A stretch of DNA of 64,000 nt from Siphonodentalium dalli. Its lineage: Eukaryota > Mollusca > Scaphopoda > Gadilida > Siphonodentaliidae. Numbering within the stretch: the stretch's first letter is position 1; each line of letters starts with the position of its first letter. Positions 61,367 through 64,000 of the stretch are shown piece by piece. The notes beneath the pieces are model-generated. The model ran no database searches, was not told where the DNA came from, and saw only the letters and a list, made by a program, of their open reading frames with translations. The translations under genes and the position numbers were made by a program. The DNA lies in NCBI GenBank assembly GCA_032622095.1, contig CP136066.1, forward strand, positions 188,208,716 through 188,272,715. Reading direction: 5' to 3'.

Positions 61367-64000
61367 TTGAACATTACACCGCTATGAGTCATTCCTCAAT
61401 ACCGACAACAGAAAATCAATTCAGCAAGACTCAAAAAAGTTATACCTGAGTACAAAATTATTTTTGTTATCGGCAACCACTGCTGCATGTTTTCCACCCA
61501 CGTTGATACACAGACATTACAGGAAAGTTGAGATATATATCGCTTCTTTTAGTAATTAAAGAGTTAAACTAATCAAAGAGATGCAGAAACATCCTGCTGG
61601 GAATGTCAACAAGTTCCACTCTGCACCATCTCAGCGTTGCTTATATCTCTGGCCTTTTAATGGGCTGCTCGCTGAGACTCAGCGCTCGCGATGAGGCAGA
61701 TACGTACCCATCCGATGCGTATTGTCGAATACTTAAAACAAACCACACCACATATCCACTTATATAGGTAATTATTAGTAATTTCCCCGAAACTAAATCT
61801 CAATTGCACATCTAACGGAATTTGATTTGGACATTGTGGGATCCACTTTAATGTTGTAGATAATCATGATGGTCTCTGTGGAGTTTTGAGAGGGTTATAC
61901 TTTACAGAACACCACGGCACGTGTGGATAACTAGGGGTGACCTCAGACCCAAGCACGTGGCGTGAATCATCGTTTTGATTGTGCACTATAGGTATGGTCA
62001 AGAAGTAACGACCACCCACTGGTACACTGAAAACGCCGATATTTTATAGCCATCAATATGATTTCTCGATGCATATATTATATTCCATATACGAGTTGTG
62101 GTTGATAACCGTCAAATATATCTGTTTTATATGTCGTCAGTCAATCATTCATCACACACGAACTTTTTAACAGAGATTTTAGTTTTAAGTGAAATAGTTT
62201 ATTGTTTTATCTCTATATAATGAACATAAATAATTTAATAGTTGCACAAATCTGTGCTTGGTTGGTTAACGGAACGTGCATGCAAATTATTTGTTCAGCA
62301 TATGAGACTTCAAAAGATTTTCCCACAACTCTTGATAGCAATATACACAACAACCATAGAAACAGAATCTGAATCACTATCGGAAAACTCCACCATTGCC
62401 CCGAGGTGCTGTTCTTGCGTGGTGGAATTCTTGTTTAAGGTTTGAGATGTCTTCTCGGATTGATAATGGCGATATAGAGTGACCTGGCGCTATTTTGTCA
62501 GGTGTGAAGATACCAGGAGCAGAACAGCATTATTAAGTGCAACACAAATTCATTGGTTTCTATACAAAACATACAAACAAGAGCTGAGGCGCGCTCGAGT
62601 CGTCTCGGGTTTCTGGAGCCGAACGAAAAGAACGCGCCCTTCTGAAGAGTTCTCGAGTTGTGTTGCTTCTACAAACATGCGGTTTGTGCGATATATTGAG
62701 TGTTTCGCAGATTGCCTGGTATATGGTGGAACACATTTCGATGATTGCTGTTGGAATCGGGTTCCTACTATCAGAATCACATCGCACATCTCTGGTATTT
62801 CTGTTTCTGAAGATCGGCCTATATTTCCCACTAAACTGTTCGCGTGCGTTGCAAGAGTCAACTTACTAATAGCAAAACCGCAGCTCCGCCAGTTTGGTTT
62901 AGAATATGTAGAACATCATTAATATGTAGAACATATGATGACTAAGGTGGCTATAAAAAGATTGAATATCTGATTTAGCTATTTCCTCTAGATGGCTCAT
63001 CGTATATAATCGCTTGATAAAATATTTGTGATGAAACGCCAACGGGTGATTTCCAAACATGCGAAGCATTTCCAATATATGCAACCATACTTAGAAGAGC
63101 CCACTTTAAGGTCAATTTTGATAAATGCACTATTTCACTACCTATTGCTGGTAAACCAGGATTAAATCTTATTATTATGGTTTATTTTGGGTAGGATATG
63201 TAAATTCAAGGATTATACATATAGGAGTTAAATTATACATGAATAACCAAAATTTAGCAATTTATAATTTTCGTCAACTGAACTGTAGGTTACAACTGGT
63301 GCACCATTAAGTTGTGTGTTCAGTGTGTTTAGTTTCTTGTAAATAATGGACATCACAAGAACTAGATTCAAGTGGGTATGTACTGAGAGTCGATATATTC
63401 CAAAATTGATGAGAACGTCCCCGGTCCAACCCCCATGGACAAAAAACAAGATTAATCCTACCAGACATGGTCAAAGAAAGAATGAACTTTGGACCAGACT
63501 GAGGAACAGGACACCACTCGAGCTACTTATTAGAATTCCGTAAAGAAGATATAAAGATGGCGAATATAACCCATAACTGGTGCTAAATCTATAGAGAGAT
63601 GCCTGGCAGACTGAGGAAAAAAATTACGACCACTAGCGCGGCCTGGTGTCCATATAAAGACTATATTTTCCGCTTTAGTGATGATTCTGACCACAGACTC
63701 GCCCTGTCCAGTCGACCTAGTGGTTTATGTTCCCTGTTATTCGCAGACAGAATTTGGTTTATTGTTTTTAGCTGTAGGCAGGAACATGTGATCGGGCTTA
63801 TGGAGATTATTTTTGCAGTAAGAGCAATAGGCTGTCAGCACCAGATGCCTAGAAAGCATCAATATTTAATGGGGAGATGATGATAATGGAGCAAGGAACC
63901 CGGTCCCTCATGCGGGGAGAAAGCAATCTTTAGATTCAATGAAGCGGGCAGGGAGTGGGTCTTTAAATGGCCGAGAAATTCATCCCACGCAGAGATATTG
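61367..64000. other. No gene or repeat recognised
   Basis: Intronic sequence to the window edge. It includes the longest open frame in the window (62479-62922 plus, 147 codons), overlapped by two minus-strand frames. No domain, splice context or homology is recognised, so I do not call it coding. Confidence 0.5.

Larger units (their letters stand above)
52982..64000 (-). other. Meis upstream intron (phase 1), partial
   Basis: At least 11,019 bp precede the exon at 52818-52981 in the gene's direction. No exon for the Pbx-interaction domain (EKCELATCTPRE-like or KGKMPIDLV-like coding) was recognised here. Apart from one family E element, one family F element and a duplicated 200-bp segment, the sequence looks single-copy within this window. 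Confidence 0.7.

Noticed and set aside
62479-62922. Longest open frame (147 codons, plus strand)
   Set aside because: No recognised domain, overlapping open frames on the other strand, no splice or promoter context, and position inside a Meis intron. Chance is the simpler explanation.

Overview
This is a eukaryotic, animal genomic window. It is AT-rich, almost entirely non-coding, and full of short foldback DNA transposons (MITEs). The only coding sequence I can support is two consecutive minus-strand exons of a Meis/homothorax TALE homeobox gene. The first (52818-52981) encodes an acidic linker, the homeodomain N-terminal arm and helix 1. The second (43091-43167, 77 bp) encodes the PYP three-residue loop, helix 2 and the start of the recognition helix. 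Both have canonical AG/GT splice sites and compatible phases. The protein is clearly Meis-class (not Pknox/Prep, not Pbx). I infer an invertebrate, and a lophotrochozoan such as a mollusc, annelid or brachiopod is my best guess, but the sequence does not prove the phylum.

Read in the gene's direction (right to left), the layout is: at least 11.0 kb of upstream intron (52982-64000), the first exon, a 9,650-bp intron (43168-52817), the second exon, then at least 43.1 kb of downstream intron (1-43090). The exon carrying the rest of the recognition helix (FINARRR...) was not found and probably lies off the left edge. No upstream Meis exon was found on the right.

The introns hold several MITE families. 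(A) TTAA-flanked elements of about 392 bp with termini CCCTTTACCCAACA: three complete copies and one cut by the window start. (B) TTAA-flanked elements with termini like CCCTTTCATGACxGGAGC. (C) One TTAA-flanked element with terminus CCCATTGAGTGCCAGG. A, B and C share an internal palindromic cassette of about 69 bp, although their ends differ. (F) TTAA-flanked elements with terminus CCCTTTCTATACTAAAT and a different internal palindrome. (H) Two TTAA-flanked elements with terminus AGGTACTCAA. The TTAA duplication and CCC ends suggest non-autonomous piggyBac-like elements. (D) TA-flanked, near-perfect 213-bp palindromes with terminus CAGTAATGCCC (Tc1/mariner-like by target site), many copies, some reduced to a single arm. 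(E) Double-hairpin elements with terminus CAAGCCT and 8-bp target duplications (hAT-like), plus one separate hAT-like MITE at 19100-19474 and a small foldback at 43917-44039.

The most interesting signals concern these elements. Unrelated terminus types share one palindromic cassette. Two chimeras join family F and family B halves in opposite combinations. One family A element sits in opposite orientations at the same site of a duplicated flank. In several family D copies, private substitutions appear in both arms, as if the arms had been homogenised. From about 53.8 kb rightward the MITEs nearly disappear, making that stretch the better place to look for Meis regulatory DNA. I see no tRNA, rRNA, CRISPR array, intact transposase or second gene.
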